Below are positions 36,300 to 45,657 of a stretch of 64,000 bases of DNA, in pieces (within the stretch, counting starts at the first letter, position 1; each line of letters opens with the position of its first letter). Origin of the DNA: an uncultured Cyclobacteriaceae bacterium. Its GTDB lineage: Bacteria > Bacteroidota > Bacteroidia > Cytophagales > Cyclobacteriaceae. The position numbers and the translations under genes were made by a program. The stretch is from NCBI GenBank assembly GCA_937146645.1, contig CAKZRQ010000058.1:62001-126000 (forward strand), written 5' to 3'. Under the pieces are notes generated by a model. That model did not search any database, was not told the origin of the DNA, and saw only the letters and a program-made list of their open reading frames with translations.

Positions 36300-38036
36300 T
36301 TAGAATCCAGGATTCTGAATCAAAATATCTGAACCTACTAGGTCAATTTGATCTTGTGGAATTGGCACATACTTGTACTTATCAGTGTAAGCAGCCCCAC
36401 CAAGAGCAGAAGAAAGGATTTGACCATCAAGAGCGAAATAGAAGTCAAGTTCCTCTTGAGCAGTGTTCCATCTTACTAGGTCATAGAATCTATGTCCTTC
36501 CATACCAAGCTCTAGCATTCTCTCCATTCTAACAGCAGTTCTAGCTGCAGCAGCGTCAGTCCATGGATCATTATAAAGACCGATGTTATAGTTAGCCGCC
36601 ATTGTACCATCTTCCCTCATCAGCTTAGAGTTCATTGCTCTCTCACGAACCATGTTGGTATACTCACGAGCTTTTTCAAGGGTTCCAGCTTCGATTTCAG
36701 CTTCAGCAGCCATCAAAAGAACATCTGCAAAACGAATGATCATGAAGTTAATTCCAGTATAACCTGGAGTCCAAGAAGAATTATCTTGGAAAGAACCTTG
36801 CTCAGCTCTCTGATATACATACTTCTTAGGAGAATATGGACCTGCATTTGGTTGATTTCTGATCCAAGCAAAACCTGGATGATCTTGCCAATCCAAATAA
36901 GGAATTCCTCTTCTACCCACAGTGTGATCCAATCTTGGATCTAGTGGTCCCTCATCTGGCTCAAATGGATCCGCAGAAACTAGTCCTTGGTCATTCTTCA
37001 CCTGATTTGCAGGATCATTGTAAGACTTGTCAAGTAATGGAAGTCCATTAGAATCAGTTCTAAACGCATTCACAAAAGTAAATGTAGGCTGGAAGAAACC
37101 ACAACAGTTACCTGGACCGGAAGGACCAGTATTGTATGGGAAGTTCAAGTCAAACATTGGATTCGCATTCGCTACAGAACCAGTATTAGCAGCAGACTGA
37201 TAAGCCCACACAGATTCCTGGTGGTTGTCATTTGCACCTCTGAACATATCATCATAGTAAGGTACTAAACCGTACTTAAGCCCATTACTAGTCACGCCGT
37301 TCGCGATTACATCATCGAACATTGCTTTCGCCTGCCCAAACTTACCCTGGTAAAGCAACACCTTGCCCATGTAAGCCTTGGCTGCCCAAGAGTTCACACG
37401 TCCAACCTGACTTTGAGTTTCAGGAAGGTTATCAATCGCATACTGAAGATCCGCTTCAATGAATGGATATAGATCTTGGTCATTCTTGATCTCTTCAAGA
37501 CCACTACCATAATCTACATTTTCATCCACGTATGGCGTATCGTTGTAATCCTTCTTAAGCTCAAAATAGAAATGTGCTCTAAGGAATCTAGCCTGAGATG
37601 ATAGTCGAATTACATCGGCATCAGTAACATCATCCTGAGGATCCAAAAGAAGTCTCAAAACATTGTTAGCTCTGGCAATACCTTCATAACATACATTCCA
37701 CTTATCACCAACATTACCAGAAGCAGAGTTAATCTCAAATCTCTGAATTGGATTAATGGAACTAAAATCTCCAGGGTCAGTACCTTTATTGGCTTCACCC
37801 CCTCTAATACTTCCCCACACCCAATTGGATGGAGACCCTAATCTGTTCGTTCTACCGTTAACCTGAGAATAGGCTGCGATCAACGAAGCATCAATACCCG
37901 CTAGCGAAGTAAGCTGCGCCTCGGAAAGTAATCCCGTTGGCGGCACCTCAAGAAAATCATCGCTACAACTCACTGCTACAAACATCACTGCTGATGTCAT
38001 TAGCGCTCCGATTTTTACTTTAAAATTATTCATCAA
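36300..38036 (-). CDS. SusD/RagB-family nutrient-binding lipoprotein
   Basis: A 578-residue outer-membrane lipoprotein that caps the SusC-like channel and binds the substrate. The lipobox VAVSC (Cys24) is followed by SDDFLEVPPTGLLSEAQ, the standard SusD start. TPR-like helices include ARANNVLRLLLDP, RFLRAHFYFELKKDYNDTPY, RVNSWAAKAYMGKVLLYQGK and FADVLLMAAEAEIEAG. The C-terminal RMLELGMEGHRFYDLVRWNT and KYVPIPQDQIDL are diagnostic. The substrate cannot be deduced from the sequence. No glycoside hydrolase or sulfatase is beside it, so it may take up peptides or another compound rather than a polysaccharide. Confidence 0.96.
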   Translation of the reverse strand: MMNNFKVKIGALMTSAVMFVAVSCSDDFLEVPPTGLLSEAQLTSLAGIDASLIAAYSQVNGRTNRLGSPSNWVWGSIRGGEANKGTDPGDFSSINPIQRFEINSASGNVGDKWNVCYEGIARANNVLRLLLDPQDDVTDADVIRLSSQARFLRAHFYFELKKDYNDTPYVDENVDYGSGLEEIKNDQDLYPFIEADLQYAIDNLPETQSQVGRVNSWAAKAYMGKVLLYQGKFGQAKAMFDDVIANGVTSNGLKYGLVPYYDDMFRGANDNHQESVWAYQSAANTGSVANANPMFDLNFPYNTGPSGPGNCCGFFQPTFTFVNAFRTDSNGLPLLDKSYNDPANQVKNDQGLVSADPFEPDEGPLDPRLDHTVGRRGIPYLDWQDHPGFAWIRNQPNAGPYSPKKYVYQRAEQGSFQDNSSWTPGYTGINFMIIRFADVLLMAAEAEIEAGTLEKAREYTNMVRERAMNSKLMREDGTMAANYNIGLYNDPWTDAAAARTAVRMERMLELGMEGHRFYDLVRWNTAQEELDFYFALDGQILSSALGGAAYTDKYKYVPIPQDQIDLVGSDILIQNPGF

Positions 38037-38081
38037 TAATCAATTATAATTTATATAACTCGATTTTTAAACAGGTGTTTC

Positions 38082-41000
38082 TTAGAAGCTAAGATTTACA
38101 CCGAAAGTATAACCTGTAGTTACTGGATAGTTACCTACATCGATACCGAATCTTAAGTCAGCGTTACCACCAACCGCTGGATCCAAACCTTCATATCCTG
38201 TGATAGTGAATAGGTTGTTTGCAGAAGCAAATACTCTGAAACGCTCTAATTTCCATCTCTCAAGAAGTGAAGCTGGCAGGTTATAACCTAAGGTTATATT
38301 CTGCAATCTAAGATAAGATCCGTCTTCTACATAGAAAGAGTTCTCAACATTTGACGTAGAGAAGTTAGATGTCTTCTCAACGACAGGAATTTCAGCATTT
38401 GGATTCTCTGGAGTCCAAGCTTGCTTCAATCTTTCAGAAATAGCTGCTCCTTCAAACGTCTGGAAGAAATCAGTGAACCATCTTGACTGGTTCCAAATTT
38501 CGTTTCCGATAGAAGTATAGAAGTAAGCTGAAAGATCAAATCCTTTATAACCAAATCCAAGAGTCAAACCACCAGTGAAGTCAGGAATAGGATTACCCAA
38601 AACAACTCTGTCATCTGGAGTAATAACACCATCGCCATCAACATCTCTGAACTTAAATCGACCAGGAGCAGCACCATCCTGAGTAGCATGGCTGTTTACA
38701 TCTTCCTGATCTCTGAATAGACCTTCTACATCATATCCGAAGAAAGTAGAAAGTGGCTCACCCACCTGGTTTCTGATAGGACGAATACCTCTAAATGCTG
38801 GATTCACAGATGTAATCACATTCAATCCTGGAGCAAGAGAAACAATCTCATTCTTCAAAGTACTTGCAGTAAGTTCAACTCGGTAAGTGAAATCACTAGA
38901 AAGATTACCTCTTGTAGCAACAAAAAGATCAAGACCTTCATTTGTCATCTCACCAATGTTAACTGCTGGTGGAGCCGCGTTTGGTCCTGCAGTCTGTGGA
39001 ATTGGCACTGCAAAAAGGAGGTCTTCGGTATCCTTTTTCCACCAGTCGAAGATTACATCTAAACGACCATTGAAGAATGTACCGTCAAAACCAACGTTTG
39101 TAGTTACAGCAGTCTCCCACTGTGCATTAGGGTTACCAATTCTTGTTCTTCTGAAACCAATTTCAGCTGAAGAGTTGGAACCATTAATATCAAAAGAAGA
39201 TGCAAAAACAGATCCACCGAATAGAGAGAACTGGTTGTTAGGGTCAACATTGTTTGAGTTACCCATTTGTCCCCAACCACCTCGAATCTTCAAATCATCA
39301 ATCCAGGTAGCACCTGAAAGGAATCCTTCAGAAGAAATTCTCCAAGCTGCAGAGAATGCAGGGAATACACCGTATCTGTTGTTCTCACCGAATCGAGATG
39401 AACCATCTCGTCTTACTACACCACTGAATAAGTACTTGTCATTGAATGTGTAATTCACACGGGCGAAGTAAGAATTGAAATTCACACCATTAAATAGGAA
39501 TGAATTCACCTGACGAGTAGAAACTGGTAAGTTGGAAATATTTACGAAGTCAGGGTCAGTAGAGAATGGATTCTGACCAGAAGCACTAATACCTCTACCA
39601 GCTCCAGTGTTCAATGCTTCCTGACCAAGAATTACGTCAAAAGCATGCTTACCAAATGTTCTCTTCCAAGAAAGAGTGTTTGTGAACGTCCATCCGAACA
39701 CAAAGTTCGAACCTTCATTATATCCAAATGCTGAGTTGTTCTCAGAGTTCTCATACTGAAGTCTGCTATAACCCCAGAAGTAGGAGTTATTGTACTGACC
39801 ACCGATAGAAGTTCTGAAAGTCAAATCATCTAGGATGTCATATTCAGCATAGATATTACCAAAGATGTTAGCATTAAAGTTTCTATTGTTTCTCTGTCCA
39901 TCTCTGTTGGCAACAGGGTTTCTTGGATTGTTAAATCCTCTAGCAGCAGTACCACCATAACCACCGAATTCATCATAAACTGGAATAATGGATGGCATTC
40001 TGAAAGCCTGAAGAATATCATTCTCATCGTCAGATACACCTACACCACCTTGACCACCTTGCTGACCCAGAACTTGTCTGTAAGTCGCTTGGAAGTTCTC
40101 ACCAATTCTAAATCTCTTAGTTACGTCAAATTCAGAGTTAGCTCTCAAAGAGTATCTCTTGAATTCGTTAACGATCATAATACCAGCTTGCTCTTGGAAA
40201 CCAAATCCAATGTAGAATCGGCTAGTCTCGGAACCACCGTTCAATCCAATAGAGTGTCTATTCAAAGGAGCATTTCTAGTTAAAGCCTCATACCAATTTG
40301 TACCTTCTCCCGTAGCAGCTCTTACAAGCTGATAAACAGGTCCTTGAGTAGGATCAATATTATAAAGTGCTCTCTCCTGCTCAATTCTCTCTGGAGAAAA
40401 TGGTCCAGGAACACCTGCTTCACCACCTACGTTAATGTAATATGGTAGAACTGGAGAAGTTCCGGTTCCAAACTGCGGGTGACCATAAGCTGGAGCACGT
40501 CCATCAATTCTCGCTTGGTTAGTTTCTGCCAACCAAGTGAAGTCTGCGAAGTCTTGAGGGTTCATCATGTCCAAACCTTCACCAGGCGTGGTCACACCGA
40601 ACATACCATTATAGTCTACTCGGATTTTCTGATTTCCTCTTCGACCTCTCTTAGTGGTATATACAATTACACCGTTGGCAGCTCTAGCACCATAAATAGA
40701 GGCAGCCGCTGCATCTTTCAATACAGTAGTAGATTCTATATCATCTGGATTAAGAAAATCGGTAGATCCAACAGGAACACCATCTACAATGTAAAGTGGC
40801 TCATTACCTCCAAATGCACCGAAACCTCTTACACGAATAATAGAAGAAGTACCAGGCTGACCGTTAGTAATTACTGTAACACCAGAAACACGACCCTGAA
40901 GAGTCTGCTCTACGTTACCAGTAGGAATTACTGTAAGATCCTTAGGATCCACTGTGGCAATCGCACCTGTGGTCTCCCTTCTGGAGTCAATTGTATAACC

Positions 41001-41330
41001 CGTTACGACAAGCTCAGTAAGCGTTGTCTCATCTGGATTCATTTTAACATCGATTACACTCCTAGAACCGACCGTTTCTTCGATCGAGGTGTAACCAATA
41101 AATGAAAACACCAACACGGCGTCATCATTTGGGACATTGAGGGAGAAATTACCATCAATGTCAGTGGCGGTACCCGTAGTAGTACCCTTCACAAGGATAG
41201 AAACCCCCGGAAGTCCTACGTCGTACTCGTCAATCACTGTACCAGTTACTGTCCTTTGTGCAAAGGTTGCAGAACTGGTGAAAACTAAGAGCATGATACA
41301 TGCACCTAGCAGTTTGTAAACGTTTTTCAT
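38082..41330 (-). CDS. SusC/RagA-family TonB-dependent transporter
   Basis: A 1082-residue outer-membrane transporter energised by TonB. The signal peptide ends around TSSATFAQ (about 25). A carboxypeptidase-D-like domain follows (VTGTVIDEYDVGLPGVSILV, about 28-105), then the TonB box region LTELVVTGYTIDSRR. The plug domain has VIPTGNVEQTLQGRVSGVTV, PLYIVDGVPVGSTDFLNPDD and VLKDAAAASIYGARAANGVI. The rest is the 22-strand barrel, ending with aromatic YPVTTGYTFGVNLSF. It is the first gene of the susC-susD unit, 45 bp before susD. A palindrome about 60 bp upstream may be its operator. Confidence 0.97.
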   Translation of the reverse strand: MKNVYKLLGACIMLLVFTSSATFAQRTVTGTVIDEYDVGLPGVSILVKGTTTGTATDIDGNFSLNVPNDDAVLVFSFIGYTSIEETVGSRSVIDVKMNPDETTLTELVVTGYTIDSRRETTGAIATVDPKDLTVIPTGNVEQTLQGRVSGVTVITNGQPGTSSIIRVRGFGAFGGNEPLYIVDGVPVGSTDFLNPDDIESTTVLKDAAAASIYGARAANGVIVYTTKRGRRGNQKIRVDYNGMFGVTTPGEGLDMMNPQDFADFTWLAETNQARIDGRAPAYGHPQFGTGTSPVLPYYINVGGEAGVPGPFSPERIEQERALYNIDPTQGPVYQLVRAATGEGTNWYEALTRNAPLNRHSIGLNGGSETSRFYIGFGFQEQAGIMIVNEFKRYSLRANSEFDVTKRFRIGENFQATYRQVLGQQGGQGGVGVSDDENDILQAFRMPSIIPVYDEFGGYGGTAARGFNNPRNPVANRDGQRNNRNFNANIFGNIYAEYDILDDLTFRTSIGGQYNNSYFWGYSRLQYENSENNSAFGYNEGSNFVFGWTFTNTLSWKRTFGKHAFDVILGQEALNTGAGRGISASGQNPFSTDPDFVNISNLPVSTRQVNSFLFNGVNFNSYFARVNYTFNDKYLFSGVVRRDGSSRFGENNRYGVFPAFSAAWRISSEGFLSGATWIDDLKIRGGWGQMGNSNNVDPNNQFSLFGGSVFASSFDINGSNSSAEIGFRRTRIGNPNAQWETAVTTNVGFDGTFFNGRLDVIFDWWKKDTEDLLFAVPIPQTAGPNAAPPAVNIGEMTNEGLDLFVATRGNLSSDFTYRVELTASTLKNEIVSLAPGLNVITSVNPAFRGIRPIRNQVGEPLSTFFGYDVEGLFRDQEDVNSHATQDGAAPGRFKFRDVDGDGVITPDDRVVLGNPIPDFTGGLTLGFGYKGFDLSAYFYTSIGNEIWNQSRWFTDFFQTFEGAAISERLKQAWTPENPNAEIPVVEKTSNFSTSNVENSFYVEDGSYLRLQNITLGYNLPASLLERWKLERFRVFASANNLFTITGYEGLDPAVGGNADLRFGIDVGNYPVTTGYTFGVNLSF

Positions 41331-41388
41331 AGAATAGATAGATTGAGTAACAAGTTAATGTCAAATACTTGTTGTAATTAATTTCATG

Positions 41389-41404
41389 CAATCGTTTGCG
41401 ATTG
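41389..41404. promoter_or_regulatory. Palindrome CAATCG-TTTG-CGATTG upstream of susC
   Basis: Perfect 6-bp arms with CG at their inner ends and a 4-bp centre lie 59 bp before the susC start. The shape resembles LacI-family operators, which often control sus-type genes. No lacI-like gene is in the window. Confidence 0.5.
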
Positions 41405-41736
41405 TTCTCAAAATAATTGCAATAGATATGTGTCCGACATTTAGGACTCTATTGCGCTTATAACCAGGTGATTACTCACCAACATTCAGGGAAAACCCTT
41501 TTAGGTTTGAGGCATCCAATAGATGCTTTTTGAGTATTAAAACAACTAAGGGGATTTGATCATAGGCTAAAATTTTGGGTTTTTTTAATGTTCTTAATTA
41601 TCAATGTTAAATAATCTGAAACAAATATCAAATTCAAAAAGGGATAAAAAGTGGATTTTTTTAAGAATGAAATTGATACTTCATTCTTAATCAATGAACA
41701 ATGACGGATGAATCTTTGGAAAAAGATGACAAATAC

Positions 41737-41758
41737 AAAAAAACCATTAACAAATGGT
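41737..41758 (-). terminator. Intrinsic terminator of the OmpA-like/TPR gene
   Basis: ACCATT-AACA-AATGGT pairs over 6 bp. The A run to the left gives about seven T on the minus strand. It lies 35 bp after the stop of the gene at 41793-43583. Confidence 0.7.
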
Positions 41759-41792
41759 CCTAAGGCTTGAAAATACCATAATTAAGCACCGC

Positions 41793-43583
41793 TTATTTTT
41801 TTTGCGAGGCATTAAAGAGATCAAAAAATTCCTGTGACTGTCGCAGATCTTCTAGAACCGGATCAATAAGTGCTTTTTGATAGATAACCTCATTACTACT
41901 AATTGCCTTATCAAGATTTAACAAGGCTATGTCATCTTGCTTGCTAGCTGCGGCAACTAATGCCAGACCATAAAAACCATATCCATAATTTCTACCAGAG
42001 AGAACCGATTCCTCAAAAAACTCAACAGCCTTGGCATAATCCTTAGCCATATAATATGCCAGTCCTTTATTGAAAAAGTCCTTGGGTTCTGAATATTCAT
42101 ATTCAAACCTTAGGGTCGCCAGTTTATAATCGCCTCGGATTATATCTAAAGCTCCCCTTAAGCTTTCATTGATTTTTAAGAAATCACTCCGTCGTGTGAG
42201 TACAGAGGCATCCGAAAGCTTTTTGTAAGCCTCCCAATACTCCCCTTGCAAAACCAAAATCTGGCCAATGTTATGTAGAATATATGCACTAGGTTCAATC
42301 CTCTCTGCCTGACGCAATAAAACCATGGCTCTGTAAAAAAGTGAATCCTTTTCATCCCTATCCAGAGACCTTTGAGCCTGTCGCATTTTCACAACAGCAA
42401 GATTATTATAAGGTAAGGCCGACCGAAATAGCTCAGTCATTTTTACGTAAATGGCTTCTTTGTCTTTTAGTCTTGGAGATGTCTCACCAGCTAATGCCCA
42501 ATCAGTCACTGTCAATTCAGAGTTGTAAATGTCACCTGATAGCACTTTTTCAAGAATTTCATTTTGCTGTGAGCTAAGTCCAGCAATTGGTTTCGCTTTC
42601 AACTCCACTTTCACGGCCCGAAGCTTAGGGTATAAGTCTCGGCTCACGTTTCTGAATCCATTGAGCTGACTCAGCTTCTCCCTTTGTGTCTCATAAGGCT
42701 CTCCACTGACCAAAATATCGTAATAGGAATCCCTTTGCTCGGTAGAGAGATTATCGTAATCTCGTAAGAGTAGTCTGAAATCAAACCAATCATTCCACCT
42801 GCTTTTTAAAGTGATCTTTGAAGAATCAAGGAGATAGCTGTTATTCAAGAGAAAGGACTGAAGGGAATTGGCCCTCTCATAGCCCAACCTACTATTTCTT
42901 CCCTCCTTTTGCTCAGGTGATTGTAGGCCTGTTATTTCAAATGACTCAATTGATGGATTCGCAATCAAAAATTCACGCAAAGCATCCAATTCAGATTGGT
43001 TTGTCTTATAACCAGATTCAAAATCTGAGAATCCAGCATCGAAAAGAAACTGAAAGGTCTCCGTACGAGATTTATCTGCGTCCAAAAGTCCTGTTGGAAT
43101 ATACATCCCTACATTAGGGATGGGTTCGTTGGGTTGAACATTTCCCACCTTAGCCATGAGAGGAGTAGTAACCACTCCCCTGGCTAGAATCTTAACTTCA
43201 TAGGGCTCATTACTTTCTTTCTTACCTTGAAAGAATAGCAATTTCAATAAGGCCTTTTCCATCCATGGCTCGTATGGAATTTCGAAGCTCTCTTTGTACG
43301 TATATTCAGAAACTGTCTTTGTCAGTTCTAATTCACCAAAATCTATTTTGCTGTCGGCATGGCTAAACTCTAACTTCAACTTTGGGTTTCTGGGTATCAA
43401 AACTGAAACTATTGGTATCGCACCTGAAATTTCAAACTTGACCGTATCCCGGTGATATTGTAATTTTGAAGGGAGTAAATCGGTGGATTCCAAATACTCG
43501 TAATCGGGCACTGAATTTGCACTTGCCAGTAGGATAAAAGGCAAGAAAAAAAACATAAGGAAAAACAAAATCGTCCTTTTCAT
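41793..43583 (-). CDS. Secreted protein with OmpA-like and TPR regions
   Basis: A 596-residue protein with a signal peptide (TILFFLMFFFLPFILLASA). Residues about 40-150 form a beta domain. An OmpA-C-like region follows at about 170-250 (SELDALREFLIANPSIESFE, then RNSRLGYERANSLQSFLL). The Asp of the usual peptidoglycan-binding G-H-T-D motif is missing (ITGLQSPEQ), while the Arg of Y-E-R-A remains. The C-terminal part (about 390-590) has TPR-like repeats such as ILHNIGQILVLQGEYWEAYK and FNKGLAYYMAKDYAKAVEFF. The layout suggests a periplasmic scaffold linked to the outer membrane. The function is unknown. Confidence 0.75.
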   Translation of the reverse strand: MKRTILFFLMFFFLPFILLASANSVPDYEYLESTDLLPSKLQYHRDTVKFEISGAIPIVSVLIPRNPKLKLEFSHADSKIDFGELELTKTVSEYTYKESFEIPYEPWMEKALLKLLFFQGKKESNEPYEVKILARGVVTTPLMAKVGNVQPNEPIPNVGMYIPTGLLDADKSRTETFQFLFDAGFSDFESGYKTNQSELDALREFLIANPSIESFEITGLQSPEQKEGRNSRLGYERANSLQSFLLNNSYLLDSSKITLKSRWNDWFDFRLLLRDYDNLSTEQRDSYYDILVSGEPYETQREKLSQLNGFRNVSRDLYPKLRAVKVELKAKPIAGLSSQQNEILEKVLSGDIYNSELTVTDWALAGETSPRLKDKEAIYVKMTELFRSALPYNNLAVVKMRQAQRSLDRDEKDSLFYRAMVLLRQAERIEPSAYILHNIGQILVLQGEYWEAYKKLSDASVLTRRSDFLKINESLRGALDIIRGDYKLATLRFEYEYSEPKDFFNKGLAYYMAKDYAKAVEFFEESVLSGRNYGYGFYGLALVAAASKQDDIALLNLDKAISSNEVIYQKALIDPVLEDLRQSQEFFDLFNASQKK

Positions 43584-43644
43584 AATTAATCTTTAGTATA
43601 AACCTTTAGATTTTTTATCAAAAACCACCTATTATTAGTCAATT

Positions 43645-43863
43645 ATGGAAAAACTTAAACTATTCTTCGAAGAACATGCTTTTGGGGTTTGCTCCCGTTT
43701 GGGAGAGAAGTTTAATTTTCCCATTGATAGCATCCGACTGTTTTTCATTTACGCTTCTTTCATCACCTTCGGTAGCCCAGTGATCATGTATGTGAGCATG
43801 GCAATGATGATGAAAATCCGAAAGTATTTCAGAAAAATGAATAATCCTGTTCTTTTCGATTAA
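43645..43863 (+). CDS. Small PspC-domain-like membrane protein
   Basis: A 72-residue protein. GVCSRLGEKFNFPIDSIRLF followed by FIYASFITFGSPVIMYVSMA matches the PspC (phage-shock C) pattern: G-V-C-x-x-L-G, then a helix with I-R-x-x-F and one membrane segment (about 32-52). The basic end (MMKIRKYFRKMNNPVLFD) should be cytoplasmic. Full PspC proteins are longer; this is the minimal form seen in Bacteroidota. It starts 61 bp from the divergent OmpA-like gene and overlaps the convergent glycosyltransferase stop by 4 nt. Confidence 0.8.
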   Translation: MEKLKLFFEEHAFGVCSRLGEKFNFPIDSIRLFFIYASFITFGSPVIMYVSMAMMMKIRKYFRKMNNPVLFD

Positions 43864-44846
43864 AGTTCAAGAAAGGACCTTTTGCCTCTCAAGAAATAAT
43901 CCATAAAGATAATACGAGCCGGTCCACTAGATTTAGCGGATTTTTTTGTTGATGACGCTTTCTCCCTCATAGTTAAAAAATCAGAATAACCTTTTTGGAT
44001 TGCTCTTGCCGACTCCGCATCCCCACTCATTCTATATTTGATTGCTGCCACAAATTCTAGAAAGGCTTTGACCACAAATCGACTCCAGAATCCACTTCGA
44101 AGATTTTTGTGAAGCATCAAAAGACTATTTCTAATATTCAAATGAAGCTTTCCCGGATTGCTTCTTGAAAGTGTCGCTCCGCCAAAGTGGTAAACAACGG
44201 ATCGGCTATGGAATCCCATTTTCCAACCTTCAGTTCTTAATCTCCAGCACAAATCAATCTCCTCCATGTGGGCAAAAAACTGGGAGTCGAATCCCCCAGC
44301 TTCATAAAAGAGTTCAGCCCGAATGGCCATACAAGCTCCAGAGGTCCAATCCACCTCCAAATCCTGATTATACTGTCCTTGATCCTTTTCTATGGTTTCC
44401 CAAATCCTACCTCTGCAATACGGGTAACCCAATGAATCCAAAAAACCACCGGCTGCTCCTGCATAGTCAAAGCTGTCACGGTTTTGGTATGATAGAATCT
44501 TAGGTTGGACCGATGCATATTTCGGCTGAGAATCAAGCCAGGCGATCAATAGTGAATCCCATTCTGGCGTGACCTCCACGTCTGAATTCAAAAGGATATA
44601 ATTCTGATATTTCCCTTTTAGCTCTTGAAGCCCTTCATTATAGCCTCCTGCAAAGCCGAAATTATTGTCTAATACGATCCGCTGAACTTGTGGGAAATTA
44701 CTCTTTAAAAAATCAACTGACTTGTCTTCACTTGCATTGTCTATTACCCAAATGTCAAACTGGCTATTCTGAACCACTGAAGGTAGAAATTTTGGTAAAA
44801 CCTCCGCTCCATTAAAATTCAGGATGACAATGGCACAGGATCTCAT
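43860..44846 (-). CDS. Glycosyltransferase family 2 protein
   Basis: A 328-residue GT-A fold enzyme. It begins CAIVILNFNGAEVLPKFLPS, then has VIDNASEDKSVDFLKSNFP, VLDNNFGFAGGYNEGLQELK and the D-x-D-like ILLNSDVEVTPEWDSLL. The acceptor region VDWTSGACMAIRAELFYEAG and FFAHMEEIDLCWRLRTEGWK are typical of rhamnosyl- and related transferases. There is no membrane helix apart from a hydrophobic amphipathic stretch near residue 240. The acceptor is unknown, and no other polysaccharide genes are near. Its ATG overlaps the ybaB stop by 4 nt, so they are translated together. Confidence 0.92.
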   Translation of the reverse strand: MRSCAIVILNFNGAEVLPKFLPSVVQNSQFDIWVIDNASEDKSVDFLKSNFPQVQRIVLDNNFGFAGGYNEGLQELKGKYQNYILLNSDVEVTPEWDSLLIAWLDSQPKYASVQPKILSYQNRDSFDYAGAAGGFLDSLGYPYCRGRIWETIEKDQGQYNQDLEVDWTSGACMAIRAELFYEAGGFDSQFFAHMEEIDLCWRLRTEGWKMGFHSRSVVYHFGGATLSRSNPGKLHLNIRNSLLMLHKNLRSGFWSRFVVKAFLEFVAAIKYRMSGDAESARAIQKGYSDFLTMREKASSTKKSAKSSGPARIIFMDYFLRGKRSFLEL

Positions 44847-45178
44847 CCAAACATACTACCCAGGTCCATCCCTGGGATATTTGGAAGCATACCATCAGTA
44901 GCAGCTTTCATCTCTGCCTTAATTTTTATCTCGATTGCCTCCATGGCTTTATTCGTCGCAGCTACAATCAGGTCTCGTAGCATTTCTTTGTCATCCGGGT
45001 TGATAAGAGATTCATCCATATCTATGGTCAAAACCTGTCTATGGCCATTCACTGTCACTTTAACCATTCCTGCACCGGATTCCCCTTCAGCAGTAACATG
45101 GACCAAATTAGCTTGGACCACTTTTATCTTTTCCTGGGCCTCTTTGACTTTGCCCATCATTCCCATTAGATCAAACAT
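44843..45178 (-). CDS. YbaB/EbfC family nucleoid-associated protein
   Basis: A 111-residue DNA-binding protein of the YbaB/EbfC family. It starts MFDLMGMMGKVKEAQEKIKV and contains VTAEGESGAGMVKVTVNGHR, the family signature (G-x-G-x-V-x-V-x-x-N-G), and LRDLIVAATNKAMEAIEIKI. YbaB forms dimers that bind DNA without strong sequence preference. In many bacteria it sits by dnaX-recR; here it is coupled to a glycosyltransferase gene instead. Confidence 0.93.
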   Translation of the reverse strand: MFDLMGMMGKVKEAQEKIKVVQANLVHVTAEGESGAGMVKVTVNGHRQVLTIDMDESLINPDDKEMLRDLIVAATNKAMEAIEIKIKAEMKAATDGMLPNIPGMDLGSMFG

Positions 45179-45375
45179 GCTTTTTTTCTTTAAGCCTACG
45201 GCAAATATAAATCAATTGATTTAGCGATTTCTTTGAGTTTAGGAAAATTTATGTTTTAAAAATTAAATCAAAATGAAATAAAATTCTGTAAAATTAAATT
45301 TTATAGATGATATTAAAAAATTTTAGTAACCCTGCCATTGATCCTTCTGTTTATTAATAAGTCAACCAAATACTT

Positions 45376-45657
45376 ATGAAAACACTTGCCTTGATTGAAA
45401 AGGAGCATGTGTCTAATCTTTCGTTTTGTAAGGAAGAAGTCCTGACGACAAAAGAAGAGATTCAGCTTCGTAGTGCTGACCTGCACAGAGCCCAAACTTT
45501 GGGAAATCTGCTACAAACCAAAGTCAGAATTAATTTCGAAACCAGAGATGGGAAAATCCATCAAGTTCACACTACGGTGTGGGCAGTTGGTGCCGAATTC
45601 ATTTTACTGAAAGGTGCCAAAGCCATACCCATTCATTGTATCCACTCGGTAGTTTAA
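45376..45657 (+). CDS. Small conserved-type hypothetical protein
   Basis: A 93-residue soluble protein. It reads KTLALIEKEHVSNLSFCKEE at the start. A beta-rich C-terminal half contains TKVRINFETRDGKIHQVHTT, VWAVGAEFILLKGAKAIPIH and CIHSVV at the end. The alternating pattern suggests a small beta-barrel (Sm-like or SH3-like), but this is only a guess from the hydrophobic pattern. No signal peptide. The stop overlaps the convergent hisS stop by 3 bp. A 197-bp A/T-rich gap precedes it. Confidence 0.65.
   Translation: MKTLALIEKEHVSNLSFCKEEVLTTKEEIQLRSADLHRAQTLGNLLQTKVRINFETRDGKIHQVHTTVWAVGAEFILLKGAKAIPIHCIHSVV

Larger units (their letters stand above)
41331..41792. other. 462-bp gene-free region upstream of susC
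   Basis: I find no gene here. It holds the palindrome at 41389-41404, two small hairpins (GGTGA-TTAC-TCACC at 41467-41480 and GCATC-CAATA-GATGC followed by T5 at 41512-41531) and a minus-strand terminator at 41737-41758. No TAnnTTTG box was found on the minus strand, so the susC promoter is not placed. Confidence 0.6.

Noticed and set aside
38887..39453. 188-codon open frame antisense to susC
   Set aside because: Long antisense frames arise easily in susC-type genes. The predicted residues show no fold or family signal.
40479..41105. 208-codon open frame antisense to the susC plug region
   Set aside because: The real minus-strand protein has complete SusC motifs here. The antisense product is Ser/Thr/Arg-rich without structure.
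45179..45375. A/T-rich gap between ybaB and the 93-residue gene as an RNA gene
   Set aside because: No stable stem, promoter pair or terminator could be traced; it looks like plain divergent promoter DNA.
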